Source: Janthinobacterium sp. SUN073
GTDB taxonomy: Bacteria; Pseudomonadota; Gammaproteobacteria; Burkholderiales; Burkholderiaceae_D
Length of the DNA: 64,000 nt
Direction of reading: 5' to 3'
Assembly (NCBI RefSeq): GCF_030397665.1
Contig: NZ_JAPUBT010000010.1
Span: 171,484-235,483 of the forward strand
The notes beneath the pieces were generated by a model, which saw nothing but the letters and a program-made list of their open reading frames with translations, was not told where the DNA came from and did not search any database. Within the stretch, counting starts at the first letter, position 1. Each line of letters begins with the position of its first letter. This document shows positions 55,965 to 64,000 of the stretch, piece after piece. The translations under genes were made by a program, and so were the position numbers.

Positions 55965-55987
55965 GCCGCTCTTGAGCGGCTTTTTTT
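55965..55987 (+). terminator. Terminator between protease and capsid genes
   Basis: GCCGCT-CTTG-AGCGGC followed by seven T. Confidence 0.82.
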
Positions 55988-56012
55988 ACGCCCATCATAA
56001 GGAAATGAACCA

Positions 56013-57233
56013 ATGAAATCGATTCAAGCATTGCGCGAGCAGCGTCAGTCGCTCGCAAAAGAAGCCCGCAACCAGCTGGCGAACAAGGGCGACCGGGCCT
56101 GGACCAAGGATGACCAGGTTGCCTTCGATGCGCGCGCCGACCAGATCGAGGCACTGGAGAGTGAGATCACTGCGACCGAGCGGGTCATGCAGATGGAAAT
56201 CGAAGACCACAACCGCGATGTTGAGCAGTTCCGTACCAACCCGGCCGCCCGTGTGGAAAACAACAAGTCGCGCGAACTGTTCGCCAAACTGCTGCGCGAA
56301 GGGCCGCAGAACATGACGCGCGAAGAAGTGACGGAAATTCGTAATACCATGTCGACTGGCACGGGCAGCCAGGGCGGCTACACAGTGCAGTCGGATGTTG
56401 CCAAACAATTGATCGACGCCCTGAAATCGTTCGGCGGCATGCGCGGCGTCGCCAGTAGTATCACCACCTCGCAGGGCAATCCATTGAGCTACCCAACCTC
56501 GGACGGCACGTCGGAAGAGGGCGAATGGGTGCCAGAAAATACCCAGGCATCCAGCGCTGATCCCACGTTTGGCACCGTTGGCCTGGGCGCGTTCAAGGCC
56601 AGCTCGAAAATTATCACCATTCCGATGGAGTTGCTGCAAGATAGTTCCATCGACATCATCGCGATGGTCACCAAGCGCATCAATGATCGTATTGGGCGCA
56701 CCATGAACAAGGGCTTTAGCACCGGCTCGGGCGTTGGTCAGCCGTTCGGATTCGCCTCGGTGGCCGGTGTGGGCAAGATCGGCGCCAGCGGCCAGACTGC
56801 CACTGTTACCGTGGATGATCTGATTGACCTGCAGGAATCGATTGACCAGGCATATCAAGACACCGGTACCTGCCGTTTCATGATGCACCAGCAGACCCGC
56901 AAAGGCGTCCGCAAGCTCAAGGATAGCTCGGGTCGCCCTATCTGGGCCGAGTCGTACGAAGCGGGTATCAAGACTGGCACGCCGGCGCAACTTCTCGGCT
57001 CCGATGTCGTGATCAACAACGACATGGCGCAGCCAGCGGCGAACGCCAAAACCATCGGCTTCGGCGACTTCTCGAAGTACATGATCCGCGATGTACTGGA
57101 AATGTTGCTGTTCCGTTTCGAAGACTCGATCTATACCAGCAAGGGGCAAGTTGGCTTTCTGGCGTGGGCGCGTGCAGGCGGCAATTTGCTGGATCTGAAC
57201 GGCATCAAGCTGTACCAGCAGTCCGCGGCCTAA
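56013..57233 (+). CDS. Major capsid protein, HK97 fold
   Basis: A 406-residue shell protein. The first about 110 residues are a charged coiled coil (MKSIQALREQRQSLAKEARN; IEALESEITATERVMQMEIE), the delta domain that acts as scaffold and is cut off by the protease. The mature HK97 fold begins near MSTGTGSQGGYTV and includes SYPTSDGTSEEGEWVPEN and STGSGVGQPFGF. GGAA precedes the start. Flanked by terminators on both sides. Confidence 0.95.
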   Translation: MKSIQALREQRQSLAKEARNQLANKGDRAWTKDDQVAFDARADQIEALESEITATERVMQMEIEDHNRDVEQFRTNPAARVENNKSRELFAKLLREGPQNMTREEVTEIRNTMSTGTGSQGGYTVQSDVAKQLIDALKSFGGMRGVASSITTSQGNPLSYPTSDGTSEEGEWVPENTQASSADPTFGTVGLGAFKASSKIITIPMELLQDSSIDIIAMVTKRINDRIGRTMNKGFSTGSGVGQPFGFASVAGVGKIGASGQTATVTVDDLIDLQESIDQAYQDTGTCRFMMHQQTRKGVRKLKDSSGRPIWAESYEAGIKTGTPAQLLGSDVVINNDMAQPAANAKTIGFGDFSKYMIRDVLEMLLFRFEDSIYTSKGQVGFLAWARAGGNLLDLNGIKLYQQSAA

Positions 57234-57239
57234 TTTGTT

Positions 57240-57263
57240 GGCGGGTTTCGGCCCGCCTTTTTT
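57240..57263 (+). terminator. Terminator after the capsid gene
   Basis: GGCGGG-TTTCGG-CCCGCC followed by six T. Confidence 0.85.
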
Positions 57264-57281
57264 ACTTGATAGGGAAATATC

Positions 57282-57740
57282 ATGGCAAAAACAAAATTTG
57301 TTGGTCAAGACCCTGTGGTCGCACAGCCAGGTCCGACTGCACAGCCTGAGACGGCCGCGCCGCCTGAGACGGCTGCACAGCCTGAGACGGTCGCACAGCC
57401 TGAGACGGCTGCACAGCCTGAGACGGCTGCACAGCCTGAGACGGTCGCACAGCCTGAGACGGCCGCACAGCCTGAGACGGCCGCGCCGCCTGAGACGGCT
57501 GCACAGCCTGAGACGGTCGCACAGCCTGAGACGGCCGCACAGCCTGAGACGGCCGCGCCGCCTGAGACGGCTGCACAGCCTGAGACGGTTCTTATTAAGG
57601 CCCGTGTCCTCGTTGACTGCGAATTCGGTGCCCCGAACGACGTAGTCGAGATCGATGTCGATATGACCGAAGCCCTCGCGACTGTTGTCGATACCGACCC
57701 GGCTGCGGTCGAGTACGCTGAATCGCTGAGCCGGCAATGA
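57282..57740 (+). CDS. Phage head protein with 14 tandem AAQPET repeats
   Basis: A 152-residue protein: 18 residues, then 14 six-residue repeats (AAQPET, VAQPET, AAPPET variants), then a compact about 50-residue domain (LIKARVLVDCEFGAPNDVVE, ATVVDTDPAAVEYAESLSRQ). The C-terminal domain resembles small proteins found between capsid and connector genes in HK97-like phages; exact role not known. The repeats should be an extended Pro/acidic spacer. Start after AGGGAAA. ATGA overlap with the connector gene. Confidence 0.82.
   Translation: MAKTKFVGQDPVVAQPGPTAQPETAAPPETAAQPETVAQPETAAQPETAAQPETVAQPETAAQPETAAPPETAAQPETVAQPETAAQPETAAPPETAAQPETVLIKARVLVDCEFGAPNDVVEIDVDMTEALATVVDTDPAAVEYAESLSRQ
57336..57587 (+). 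repeat. 14 x 18-bp in-frame tandem repeat
   Basis: Units follow the form GCNGCACAGCCTGAGACG, with the second or third codon varied. Variant order shows nested duplication: a block PPET, AAQPET, VAQPET, AAQPET recurs. Unit length is a multiple of three, so copy-number change keeps the frame. Confidence 0.95.
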
Positions 57741-58294
57741 CCCAAATCTGCATCATCCCGCCGAGTTCGCTGGCCGTCCCCATCGAGCAGGCGCGCGCCA
57801 ACATGCGCATCGATGGCACGGACATGGATCAGTTCCTGACCCTCTGGCTGGAAGGTATCACGGCGGCTGCCGAGCATGAGATCGGCCAATGCCTGATGCG
57901 CCAGACCTGGGAAGTACGCCTCGATTCCTTCCCGGCCTCGATCCCGTTGCCTCATCCGGTGCTGGAAGTCGAGTTTGTCGCCTACATCGATCAGGAGGGT
58001 GTGGCGCAGCAGCTGGCACCCGAGGGATACCAACTGGTGCCAGGGCGATACGCGTCGAGTCTAGTGCCAGCGCGTGGCACCGCATGGCCTGCGGTATCTG
58101 CTGACCCTAGTGCGGTGGTGGTGACGGTGGCGTGTGGCTATGGGGACGTTCCTGATAAGGTGCCTGCCAATGTGCGGCTCTACCTGTTAGCCAAGCTTGT
58201 CGATCAGTTCGATCCCAACACGCGCGCCGAGAAGGAAACGGCACCTTCGCCCTTCATCGCGCGCCTGTTGGATGCATGCCGGAGCCGCATATGA
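57737..58294 (+). CDS. Head-tail connector protein (gp6-like)
   Basis: A 185-residue adaptor that attaches under the portal. The N-terminal helices match gp6-like connectors (VPIEQARANMRIDGTDMDQF; LWLEGITAAAEHEIGQCLMR; TWEVRLDSFP) and the end (VPANVRLYLLAKLVDQFDP) is typical. ATGA overlaps with both neighbours. Confidence 0.88.
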   Translation: MTQICIIPPSSLAVPIEQARANMRIDGTDMDQFLTLWLEGITAAAEHEIGQCLMRQTWEVRLDSFPASIPLPHPVLEVEFVAYIDQEGVAQQLAPEGYQLVPGRYASSLVPARGTAWPAVSADPSAVVVTVACGYGDVPDKVPANVRLYLLAKLVDQFDPNTRAEKETAPSPFIARLLDACRSRI

Positions 58295-58626
58295 GCCTGG
58301 CGCTGCGCCTGGACAAGCGCGTGACCATTCAGGTGCAGGCGGCCGGCCAGGATGCTGCTGGCCAGCCGTTGCCGGCCGGCTGGGTCAACTTGATGCTGGA
58401 TGGCGACGGCAAGGTGTGGGCCGGGATTCGCGACATCAACGGGCGCGAGTTCGCGGCCGCTGGCGCCACGCAAAACCAGGTGGTGTCGACCATCACGATT
58501 CGCTATCGCGCCGGCATCGAGGCGAAAATGCGCATTCTGCACGGCAGCCTTGTCTACAACATCGAAGCAGTGCTTGGCCAGGACGGCAGGACGCTAGCAC
58601 TTATGTGCTCGAAAGGAACCTTATAA
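58291..58626 (+). CDS. Head closure protein (head-tail joining, gp16-like)
   Basis: A 111-residue protein starting MSLALRLDKRVTIQVQAAGQ at an ATGA overlap. DINGREFAAAGATQNQVVST and KMRILHGSLVYNIEAV are characteristic of the head-tail joining/closure family. It stops DNA leakage after packaging. Confidence 0.87.
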   Translation: MSLALRLDKRVTIQVQAAGQDAAGQPLPAGWVNLMLDGDGKVWAGIRDINGREFAAAGATQNQVVSTITIRYRAGIEAKMRILHGSLVYNIEAVLGQDGRTLALMCSKGTL

Positions 58627-59028
58627 ATGCTTACCATCGATGCATCGGCCTTGAGCGGGCTGGCCGAGAAGGTCAAGGCCTACAGCGAGCGGGTGCAGAG
58701 TGAGGTGGCATTCGCTGGCGCCGCCGCTATGGCCACCGTTATTTACCAGGGCGCGCGTGGCAACGCCGAACGAAACCGCAAAAGTGGTCTGCTGCTGAGC
58801 GCCATCTACCGTGTTTATGCGGAAGACGATTCCAGTGCGACCCTGAAAACCTATCATGTCAGCTGGAACAAGAAGCGAGCACCGCACGGCTATCAGATCG
58901 AGTTCGGCAATTCGCGTTCCCCTGCATTCCCGTTCTTGCGGCCGGCCATGGCACTTGCAGGTGATGCAATTATTGCCGGCAATGACCGCATGGCCGAGCG
59001 ACTTACGGAGACCAAGGGGCGCCCATGA
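58627..59028 (+). CDS. HK97 gp10-like tail-completion protein
   Basis: A 133-residue protein with the family pattern: LAEKVKAYSERVQSEVAFAG, ARGNAERNRKSGLLLSAIYR, HGYQIEFGNSRSPAFPFLRP. It should cap the tail tube at the head side. ATGA overlap with the next gene. Confidence 0.88.
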   Translation: MLTIDASALSGLAEKVKAYSERVQSEVAFAGAAAMATVIYQGARGNAERNRKSGLLLSAIYRVYAEDDSSATLKTYHVSWNKKRAPHGYQIEFGNSRSPAFPFLRPAMALAGDAIIAGNDRMAERLTETKGRP

Positions 59029-59375
59029 CAATAGAGACCGAGGTATTCCAAGTGCTGCGGGCGCTCGTTGATGGCCGTGTTTATCCTGACATGGCACCGG
59101 CCGGCAGCCCGCGCCCTTACATTGTTTATCAGCAGGTGGGCGGCGTGGCGCTTAATTTCCTTGATCCTACGATCCCATCAAAGCGCAACAGCTTGATGCA
59201 AGTCTGCGTCTGGGCAGAGGCGCGCATCGAGGCGTCCAACCTGATCGAGCTGGTGGAACTGGCATTGCGAGGTGCTGTTGGTTTGCAGGTTGCCGTACAG
59301 GGCGCGCCAGTTTCCACATGCGACGATGTGACGAAGCTGCGCGGTGCCCGCCAGGACTATTCGATCTGGCTCTAA
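59025..59375 (+). CDS. DUF3168-type tail terminator protein
   Basis: A 116-residue protein: VFQVLRALVDGRVYPDMAPA, RPYIVYQQVGGVALNFL and the end RGARQDYSIWL match the DUF3168/gp17-like tail terminators that set the end of the tail tube. Followed by a terminator. Confidence 0.86.
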   Translation: MTIETEVFQVLRALVDGRVYPDMAPAGSPRPYIVYQQVGGVALNFLDPTIPSKRNSLMQVCVWAEARIEASNLIELVELALRGAVGLQVAVQGAPVSTCDDVTKLRGARQDYSIWL

Positions 59376-59418
59376 CTCGCCTCTACCTCTTTACTCAGCC
59401 CTTCTTGGGCACTCCCCG

Positions 59419-59439
59419 CCGCTATATGCGGTTTTTTTT
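59419..59439 (+). terminator. Terminator before the tail tube gene
   Basis: Short stem CCGC-TATAT-GCGG followed by eight T. Confidence 0.65.
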
Positions 59440-59460
59440 CGTCCATTGAAAGGAAATATC

Positions 59461-60108
59461 ATGGCTGTATCACTGCCAAATGGCAGCACGTTTTCGCTGG
59501 GGCTGTCGTATGGCGCCCCTATCGTCGTTACGGCGATTAGCAATGCCAAGCCCGCCGTCTGCTCGGCTCTCGCACATGGCCTTCAGGACGGTGACCTCGT
59601 GGAGGTAACGTCGAGCTGGTCCAAGTTGAACAACCGTATTTTCCGCGTCAGCGCTTCGGCGGCCGGCACTTTTGCGCTGGAAGGCACCGATACCACGAAA
59701 ACCAGCATCTTCCGTCCCGGTGGCGGGCGTGTCACGGTGCGTGAGATTGAAACGCAGGAGCAAATTACCCAGGTGTTGGAAAACACCTCCAGCGGCGGAG
59801 AAATGGGCTTTACTGAAGTGTCATTCCTCGAAGACGATTTTTCCAGTCAGCTGCCCACGCAGGCCAGCGCGCAGTCGCTTGCACTGAAAATTGCGGACGA
59901 CCCTGCATTGCCAGGATACATCGCTGTCAAGGCGGCTTCCGAATCCCGCACGCCTCGTGCCTTGATTGCTGCCTTGCCCAGCGGCTCGTTGATTCTTTAC
60001 AACGCGATTGTCTCGCTGAACGAGACGCCGACGTTCACCAAGAATGAAGTAATGGCTGTGACAGCGACGTTTTCGCTGAAGACGCCACCAGTGCGCTACG
60101 CGGCGTAA
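59461..60108 (+). CDS. Major tail tube protein
   Basis: A 215-residue beta-rich protein forming the siphovirus tail tube. MAVSLPNGSTFSLGLSYGAP at the start, then KLNNRIFRVSASAAGTFALE; the middle part (MGFTEVSFLEDDFSSQLPTQ) and NAIVSLNETPTFTKNEVMAV match lambda-type tube proteins. The ATG at 59461 has AAAGGAAA upstream; the frame from 59344 crosses a terminator and is rejected. Highly expressed structural gene with its own flanking terminators. Confidence 0.88.
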   Translation: MAVSLPNGSTFSLGLSYGAPIVVTAISNAKPAVCSALAHGLQDGDLVEVTSSWSKLNNRIFRVSASAAGTFALEGTDTTKTSIFRPGGGRVTVREIETQEQITQVLENTSSGGEMGFTEVSFLEDDFSSQLPTQASAQSLALKIADDPALPGYIAVKAASESRTPRALIAALPSGSLILYNAIVSLNETPTFTKNEVMAVTATFSLKTPPVRYAA

Positions 60109-60133
60109 CTACTACGCCGAACCGTTTCCCTTG

Positions 60134-60155
60134 CCCACCTTACCAGGTGGGTTTT
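60134..60155 (+). terminator. Terminator after the tail tube gene
   Basis: CCCACCT-TACC-AGGTGGG followed by four T. Confidence 0.7.
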
Positions 60156-60206
60156 CAGCCCGCTTGGTCGCACCTTGTCGGGTCTTTTTACATTTGAGAG
60201 AAGAAA

Positions 60207-60524
60207 ATGGCAAAGCCAAAATTTAACCTGACCGCTGTACCGACCTTTAAAGCAGATGTTTCCATTGCAGTTCCAGGCGGTAAAAGTGTGAACGTCGAGT
60301 TCACCTTCAAACACCGCAGCAAGGAACAGTTCCGCGATTTTATCGATGGCCTGCCTGATCGAGAGGACATTGATGTCATCAAGGATATCGCCAGCGGCTG
60401 GGAGCTGGAGGAGCCATTCGATGCTGAGAACATCGAAAAGATGGCTGAAAACTATATCGGTTCTGCGCGCGCAATCATCGAGACGTACATGCGGGAATTG
60501 TCGGGCGCCCGCGCAAAAAACTAA
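60207..60524 (+). CDS. Tail assembly chaperone, short form (lambda gpG analogue)
   Basis: A 105-residue protein (MAKPKFNLTAVPTFKADVSI; VNVEFTFKHRSKEQFRDFID) that binds the tape measure protein during tail assembly. Its final codons GCA AAA AAC TAA hold a slippery heptamer A-AAA-AAC, so a fraction of ribosomes should shift to -1 and make the long form with the frame at 60521-60835. Confidence 0.88.
   Translation: MAKPKFNLTAVPTFKADVSIAVPGGKSVNVEFTFKHRSKEQFRDFIDGLPDREDIDVIKDIASGWELEEPFDAENIEKMAENYIGSARAIIETYMRELSGARAKN
60515..60521 (+). promoter_or_regulatory. Programmed -1 ribosomal frameshift site A-AAA-AAC
   Basis: The heptamer is in the correct phase with the chaperone frame (GCA AAA AAC), right before its TAA. 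Five bases on is a hairpin GCCGT-CGCC-ACGGC (60527-60540). The -1 frame then runs open from CTA at 60521 to the stop at 60835. Confidence 0.85.
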
Positions 60525-60835
60525 AGGCCGTCGCCACGGCGCTTTACGAGCGAGGCCCGGATGAAAAGGAGTTGGCCGCGTTTGGTATGACGCTCGATGA
60601 CGTGGCGACGGGTCCCATTGATGTCTGGCCAGAGAACGTCCAGGCGTTTCACCTGTTCGGCTTCTTGTCCACGCAATGGCGCACATCGATGCAAGGCCCC
60701 ACGGGCTTGGACTATGGCGTTCTATTCAACAAGATGGATCGTTTGAACCTGGCTGCTGAAGATTATGCGGAGCTGGAGCTGCAAATCCAGATCATGGAAG
60801 AGGCGGCCCTGGCCTGCATACACGCACCGAAATAA
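60521..60835 (+). CDS. Tail assembly chaperone frameshift extension (DUF1799-like, lambda gpT analogue)
   Basis: Read in the -1 frame after the slip: 104 residues starting LKAVATALYERGPDEKELAA, then PENVQAFHLFGFLSTQWRTS and GLDYGVLFNKMDRL, as in DUF1799 proteins that are normally expressed as the frameshifted second half of the chaperone. The long fusion would have 209 residues. A TTG at 60572 could start a short independent product but has little support. Followed by a terminator and the tape measure gene. Confidence 0.82.
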   Translation, partial: LKAVATALYERGPDEKELAAFGMTLDDVATGPIDVWPENVQAFHLFGFLSTQWRTSMQGPTGLDYGVLFNKMDRLNLAAEDYAELELQIQIMEEAALACIHAPK

Positions 60836-60846
60836 TGCATCGCAAC

Positions 60847-60869
60847 GCCACCCTGGAGGTGGCCTTTTT
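60847..60869 (+). terminator. Terminator before the tape measure gene
   Basis: GCCACC-CTGGA-GGTGGC followed by C and five T. Confidence 0.75.
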
Positions 60870-60880
60870 ATTGGACGATC

Positions 60881-63800
60881 ATGTCAGAAATCATTGGTAG
60901 CGCAACCATCGCAGTAGGCGTTGACTCTACGGCCGCTGAATCCGGCTTCGCCAAAATCGGCGCCGCCGGCACGCGCACTGGAAAGTCACTCGACAATCTC
61001 AGCGGCAAGGCTGGTAAGGGGTTTGGCGATATCGGCAGCGCTGGCGATGCGTCGTCCAAGAAAGTGGAGTCGGCCACCAGGAACATGATCGGATCGATCC
61101 AGCGCACCATCGCGACGCTGGAGTCAGGGTCGAAGTCGAGTGCAAAGTATTACGAGACGTTGGCCAGCCAGCGTGGTGTCAATGTTGACGTCCTGAAACC
61201 CTACCTAGCGCAACTTGACTCCGTCGCGACCAAGCAAAAGCTGGCTGAAAACGCCTTGCGCTCGACTGATCCAGTCATGAAGGAATTCGGTATTTCGTCA
61301 GCGCAAACCACGGCCGCGCTGCGCCAGATGCCAGCGCAGTTGACCGATATTTTCACCAGTTTGGCAGGTGGACAAAATCCTCTGTTGGTGCTGATCCAGC
61401 AAGGTGGTCAGATCAAAGACGCGTTTGGTGGCGTCTCGAACACTGTCAAGATTCTAGGTAATGAAGTGGCGTCCTTTTTCTCGTCGTCGGCCGGCGCAGC
61501 GTCAGCGGCTGCCGGCATTGCTGACGTGGGCGGCGCCCTCGCCGATGTGGCGAAAGAGCAGGAAGCCGCGAGCGCGGGTATTGAACAGGTCGGGGCTGGC
61601 TTAAGCGACTTAGCCGGTGAGGCTAACACGACGGCGGAGGCTGTGGCCAATACACGCATTGCATTGGGCGGCGTACGTCAGGTGAGCCTGGGCATGATCG
61701 CTGGCGTGGCGCTTAGCGTGGCGGCGCTGGCAAGCGTTGCACTCGCGTATTACCAGGGGAGCAAGGAAGCCACTGCATATCGCACTGCGGTGATCATGAC
61801 TGGAAACGCAGCGGGAACATCTTCCGGCCAACTCGCCGATATGGCTCGCAACATCAGTAAAAGTGTAGGAACCCAGGGTGCTGCCGCAGAATCGCTGGCC
61901 GCGCTTGCGGCAACCGGAGAGGTAGCTGCCGAGAACCTGGAGCGCTTTGCAACTGTTTCGGTACGCGCCCAGAAGGCGTTGAGCATTAGCGCCATTGATT
62001 TGGCGAAGGATTTTTCGGAGCTGGGTAAGGCACCTCTTGACGCGCTTGAGTCATTAAATGAGAAGTACCGTTTCCTGACTGCTTCGACCTACAGCCAGAT
62101 TAATGCACTGGTGGATCAAGGTAAGACGACTGAGGCCGCCAAAGTGGCTCAGAACGCCTATGCCGATATGATGGAAAGTCGTTCTAAGAGCGTCACGGAA
62201 TCACTGGGCTACTTGGAAAGGGCGTGGTCGTCGCTGGGTAGCGGCGCCAAGACAGCCTGGGACTACATGCTGAACATCGGGCGGGAGGATACGCTCGACG
62301 AGAAATTGAAGGATGCCGAGGCGGCACTCAAGCTGGCCAGGCAGCGGCGGTTTACGTTCGTTGGTGCTGGTGCGGATGGCAAGGCCGACTTAATCGCCGC
62401 AGAAAAGCGGGTCGCGTTCCTGAAAGAGCAAAAGGATGCAATTGCGTCAAATGCTCAGTTACAGGCGATTGATCGGCAGTTGCAGGATAGCTTCATTGAC
62501 TGGGCAAAGGAGGGTGATAAATACCTGACCCGCCGCCAGCAGATGGAAAAGGAACTTGAGGCCAGCCGCAACCGGGGTTTGGAGGCCGGTGCCTCCGAAG
62601 AGCAACTGGGCGAGCGCGCGCTTGAAATTCAGAAAAAGTACGCTGATCTGTTCAACGGCGGCATCGATACACAAATCGAGGCGATCAGGCGGCGCGGAGC
62701 TATCGAGGAAGTGGTGTCTGAGCGTTCGATGGCGACCCTTGTGGCGAACCGCGATGCTGGGCTGGCGACTAGCCTTGATGCGCAGATCAAATTTTCGCAG
62801 GCAGTTGCCGATCTGGATATTAAAGATTTCAGCCGGCGCAAATCCCAATTGTTGGAAGAGCTTTCCCTGACCAAGGGCAAGGCCAACAGCGAAAAAGAAC
62901 AGGCTGCGCTGCGCGGACAGGCTGCATTGATCGATGCACAAATCGCCAGCCGTCGCCGTGCCGCCACGAATGAGCAGTTTGTGTTGGATGTAAAAGCAAC
63001 CCGTGCTGCGGCAAGTGATTACGCCGACTTGGTGGATAAGCGTGATGCTGACGTGACGGCGATCAGGAAGCAAGTGATCGAGCAAACAACTGCGAATAGC
63101 TTGATCGGCAAAAGCAAAAAGCAAATAGCGGAATTTAACGCGATTCAGCAGGAAGAGATTGCTACGCGCAAGGAGGTGGATGCGGCCATTCTGGATACCA
63201 TTCTTGGACGCGAAAAGGAAGCGGACCTGCTGCGTGCCCAGGCGGCCGAGATTCGCAATCTTACCGCAGCGCAGCGCGAAGGTGCGCAAAAGTCAACGGA
63301 CTTTGAGGCGAATAAGGCGATGTTGGAGAGCCTGGATCGCACAGCGCACGATACATTCGTGAGCATCTTCGATTCGGGCAAGAGCGCCTTTGATCGCCTG
63401 CGCGATACCCTGAAAAATGGTCTGCTCGACCTGCTGTATCAGATGACGATCAAGAAGTGGATCCTGAACATCGGCGCGTCGGTATCTGGGGGCGGGGTGG
63501 CCGGTCTGGCCTCGGCCGATGGCCTGGGCCTGAGCGGCGGCGCGGCTGGCGGAGGCTTGGGTGGCATTGCTAGCCTGGCACAAAGCGCCAAAACTGCCTA
63601 CACCATTGCCACGCAGGGATTCGCCGGTGTGGCTGCCGGCATCGGCGGCAGCATTGCTACTCTGGGTAATCTTTTCGGTTCCTCCGCCGTATCCGCTTTC
63701 GGGGCCGGCATGGGGATGACGGGCGCGCAGGCGGCCGCAGCGTCTGCAGCCTATGGATCGGCAGGCATGGCTGGAACGGGCACCGCGCTGACTTCTGGTG

Positions 63801-64000
63801 CTGTCGCTGGCGCGGCGGTTACAGCCGCTGCCGGCATCGCCGCAGGGGTGTTGGGCGGAAAACTGATCTCTGGTCAATACGGCAGCAACTCTACGGTGAA
63901 TGTCGGTACTGGCATCGGCGCCGTCGCTGGTGCTTTCATGGGCGGCCCTATCGGCGCGGCCATTGGCGGTGCGCTGGGTGGCTTGATCGGAGGCCTTGGC
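60881..64000 (+). CDS. Tail length tape measure protein (3' end outside window)
   Basis: Open from the ATG at 60881 to the window end, at least 1040 residues. It sets tail length and is threaded into the tube, with the chaperone pair binding it first. N-terminus MSEIIGSATIAVGVDSTAAE; then the lambda-type conserved region MPAQLTDIFTSLAGGQNPLL and LIQQGGQIKDAFGG (about residues 150-185), hydrophobic segment VSLGMIAGVALSVAALASVA (about 268-287), long coiled coils, and FDRLRDTLKNGLLDLLYQMT near 835, followed by Gly/Ala-rich membrane-like stretches. The gene has no internal stop, so it appears intact as far as seen. Confidence 0.92.
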   Translation, partial: MSEIIGSATIAVGVDSTAAESGFAKIGAAGTRTGKSLDNLSGKAGKGFGDIGSAGDASSKKVESATRNMIGSIQRTIATLESGSKSSAKYYETLASQRGVNVDVLKPYLAQLDSVATKQKLAENALRSTDPVMKEFGISSAQTTAALRQMPAQLTDIFTSLAGGQNPLLVLIQQGGQIKDAFGGVSNTVKILGNEVASFFSSSAGAASAAAGIADVGGALADVAKEQEAASAGIEQVGAGLSDLAGEANTTAEAVANTRIALGGVRQVSLGMIAGVALSVAALASVALAYYQGSKEATAYRTAVIMTGNAAGTSSGQLADMARNISKSVGTQGAAAESLAALAATGEVAAENLERFATVSVRAQKALSISAIDLAKDFSELGKAPLDALESLNEKYRFLTASTYSQINALVDQGKTTEAAKVAQNAYADMMESRSKSVTESLGYLERAWSSLGSGAKTAWDYMLNIGREDTLDEKLKDAEAALKLARQRRFTFVGAGADGKADLIAAEKRVAFLKEQKDAIASNAQLQAIDRQLQDSFIDWAKEGDKYLTRRQQMEKELEASRNRGLEAGASEEQLGERALEIQKKYADLFNGGIDTQIEAIRRRGAIEEVVSERSMATLVANRDAGLATSLDAQIKFSQAVADLDIKDFSRRKSQLLEELSLTKGKANSEKEQAALRGQAALIDAQIASRRRAATNEQFVLDVKATRAAASDYADLVDKRDADVTAIRKQVIEQTTANSLIGKSKKQIAEFNAIQQEEIATRKEVDAAILDTILGREKEADLLRAQAAEIRNLTAAQREGAQKSTDFEANKAMLESLDRTAHDTFVSIFDSGKSAFDRLRDTLKNGLLDLLYQMTIKKWILNIGASVSGGGVAGLASADGLGLSGGAAGGGLGGIASLAQSAKTAYTIATQGFAGVAAGIGGSIATLGNLFGSSAVSAFGAGMGMTGAQAAAASAAYGSAGMAGTGTALTSGAVAGAAVTAAAGIAAGVLGGKLISGQYGSNSTVNVGTGIGAVAGAFMGGPIGAAIGGALGGLIGGLG

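Noticed and set aside
57280..57576. 98-residue minus-strand repeat ORF (SQAVRP units)
   Set aside because: Pure antisense of the 18-bp repeat; any frame of a stop-free repeat stays open.
57336..57587. CRISPR array
   Set aside because: Units are directly abutting 18-bp coding repeats with no spacers and encode AAQPET.

Overview
The window is a stretch of high-GC betaproteobacterial chromosome, most likely an Oxalobacteraceae of the Janthinobacterium/Duganella/Massilia type. This rests on the rimP-nusA-infB-rbfA-truB cluster, large Oar-like TonB receptors, a PEP-CTERM protein and general codon style; the genus is an inference. The right 40% is an integrated siphovirus prophage that runs off the window.

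Host part, 1-38.38 kb. A truncated DAHP synthase gene ends at 973. Two paralogous TonB-dependent receptors on the minus strand (1.06-6.76 kb) lie divergent to a complete peptide-type ABC importer (binding protein, two permeases, fused double ATPase; 7.33-12.96 kb), which suggests one outer- plus inner-membrane uptake locus. Then come a DedA-rhodanese fusion, glucokinase (with a HexR-like palindrome upstream), scpB-rluB, and rimP-nusA-infB-rbfA-truB behind a strong promoter and a leader terminator. After these follow typA, dusA, a methyl-accepting chemotaxis protein, two tiny secreted TonB-C-domain proteins, two lipoproteins, a 38-residue membrane microprotein, a PEP-CTERM protein, a Fur-box-controlled FecA-like receptor and a single-domain response regulator.

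Prophage, about 38.38 kb to beyond 64 kb. The left end is a 45-bp remnant of the 3' part of tRNA-His (minus strand). The leftward early operon (44.42 down to 39.04 kb) holds small genes, a 721-residue ParB-like protein, a DUF4224 protein and the tyrosine integrase. It is separated from the rightward operon by a lambda-like switch: an SOS-cleavable CI-type repressor, a Cro-like gene, and five copies of a TTAGGCATGCCTAA operator over matched left and right promoters. The rightward side carries a YmfL/CII-like regulator, a primase-helicase followed by an iteron-like region, a possible late regulator, HNH endonuclease, P27-type small and HK97-type large terminase, portal, ClpP-like protease, capsid, a protein with 14 six-residue repeats, connector and tail-completion genes, tail tube, a tail-assembly chaperone with a clear -1 frameshift site, and the start of the tape-measure gene. 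Lysis genes, the rest of the tail and attR (with the intact tRNA-His) should lie to the right of the window.

The most interesting items are the A-AAA-AAC frameshift site, the five-operator switch with a near-leaderless cro, the repeat cluster next to the primase gene, a palindrome shared by the ParB-like gene and the HNH leader, the 18-bp VNTR, a G10 tract against the terS start, and the rimP leader terminator.
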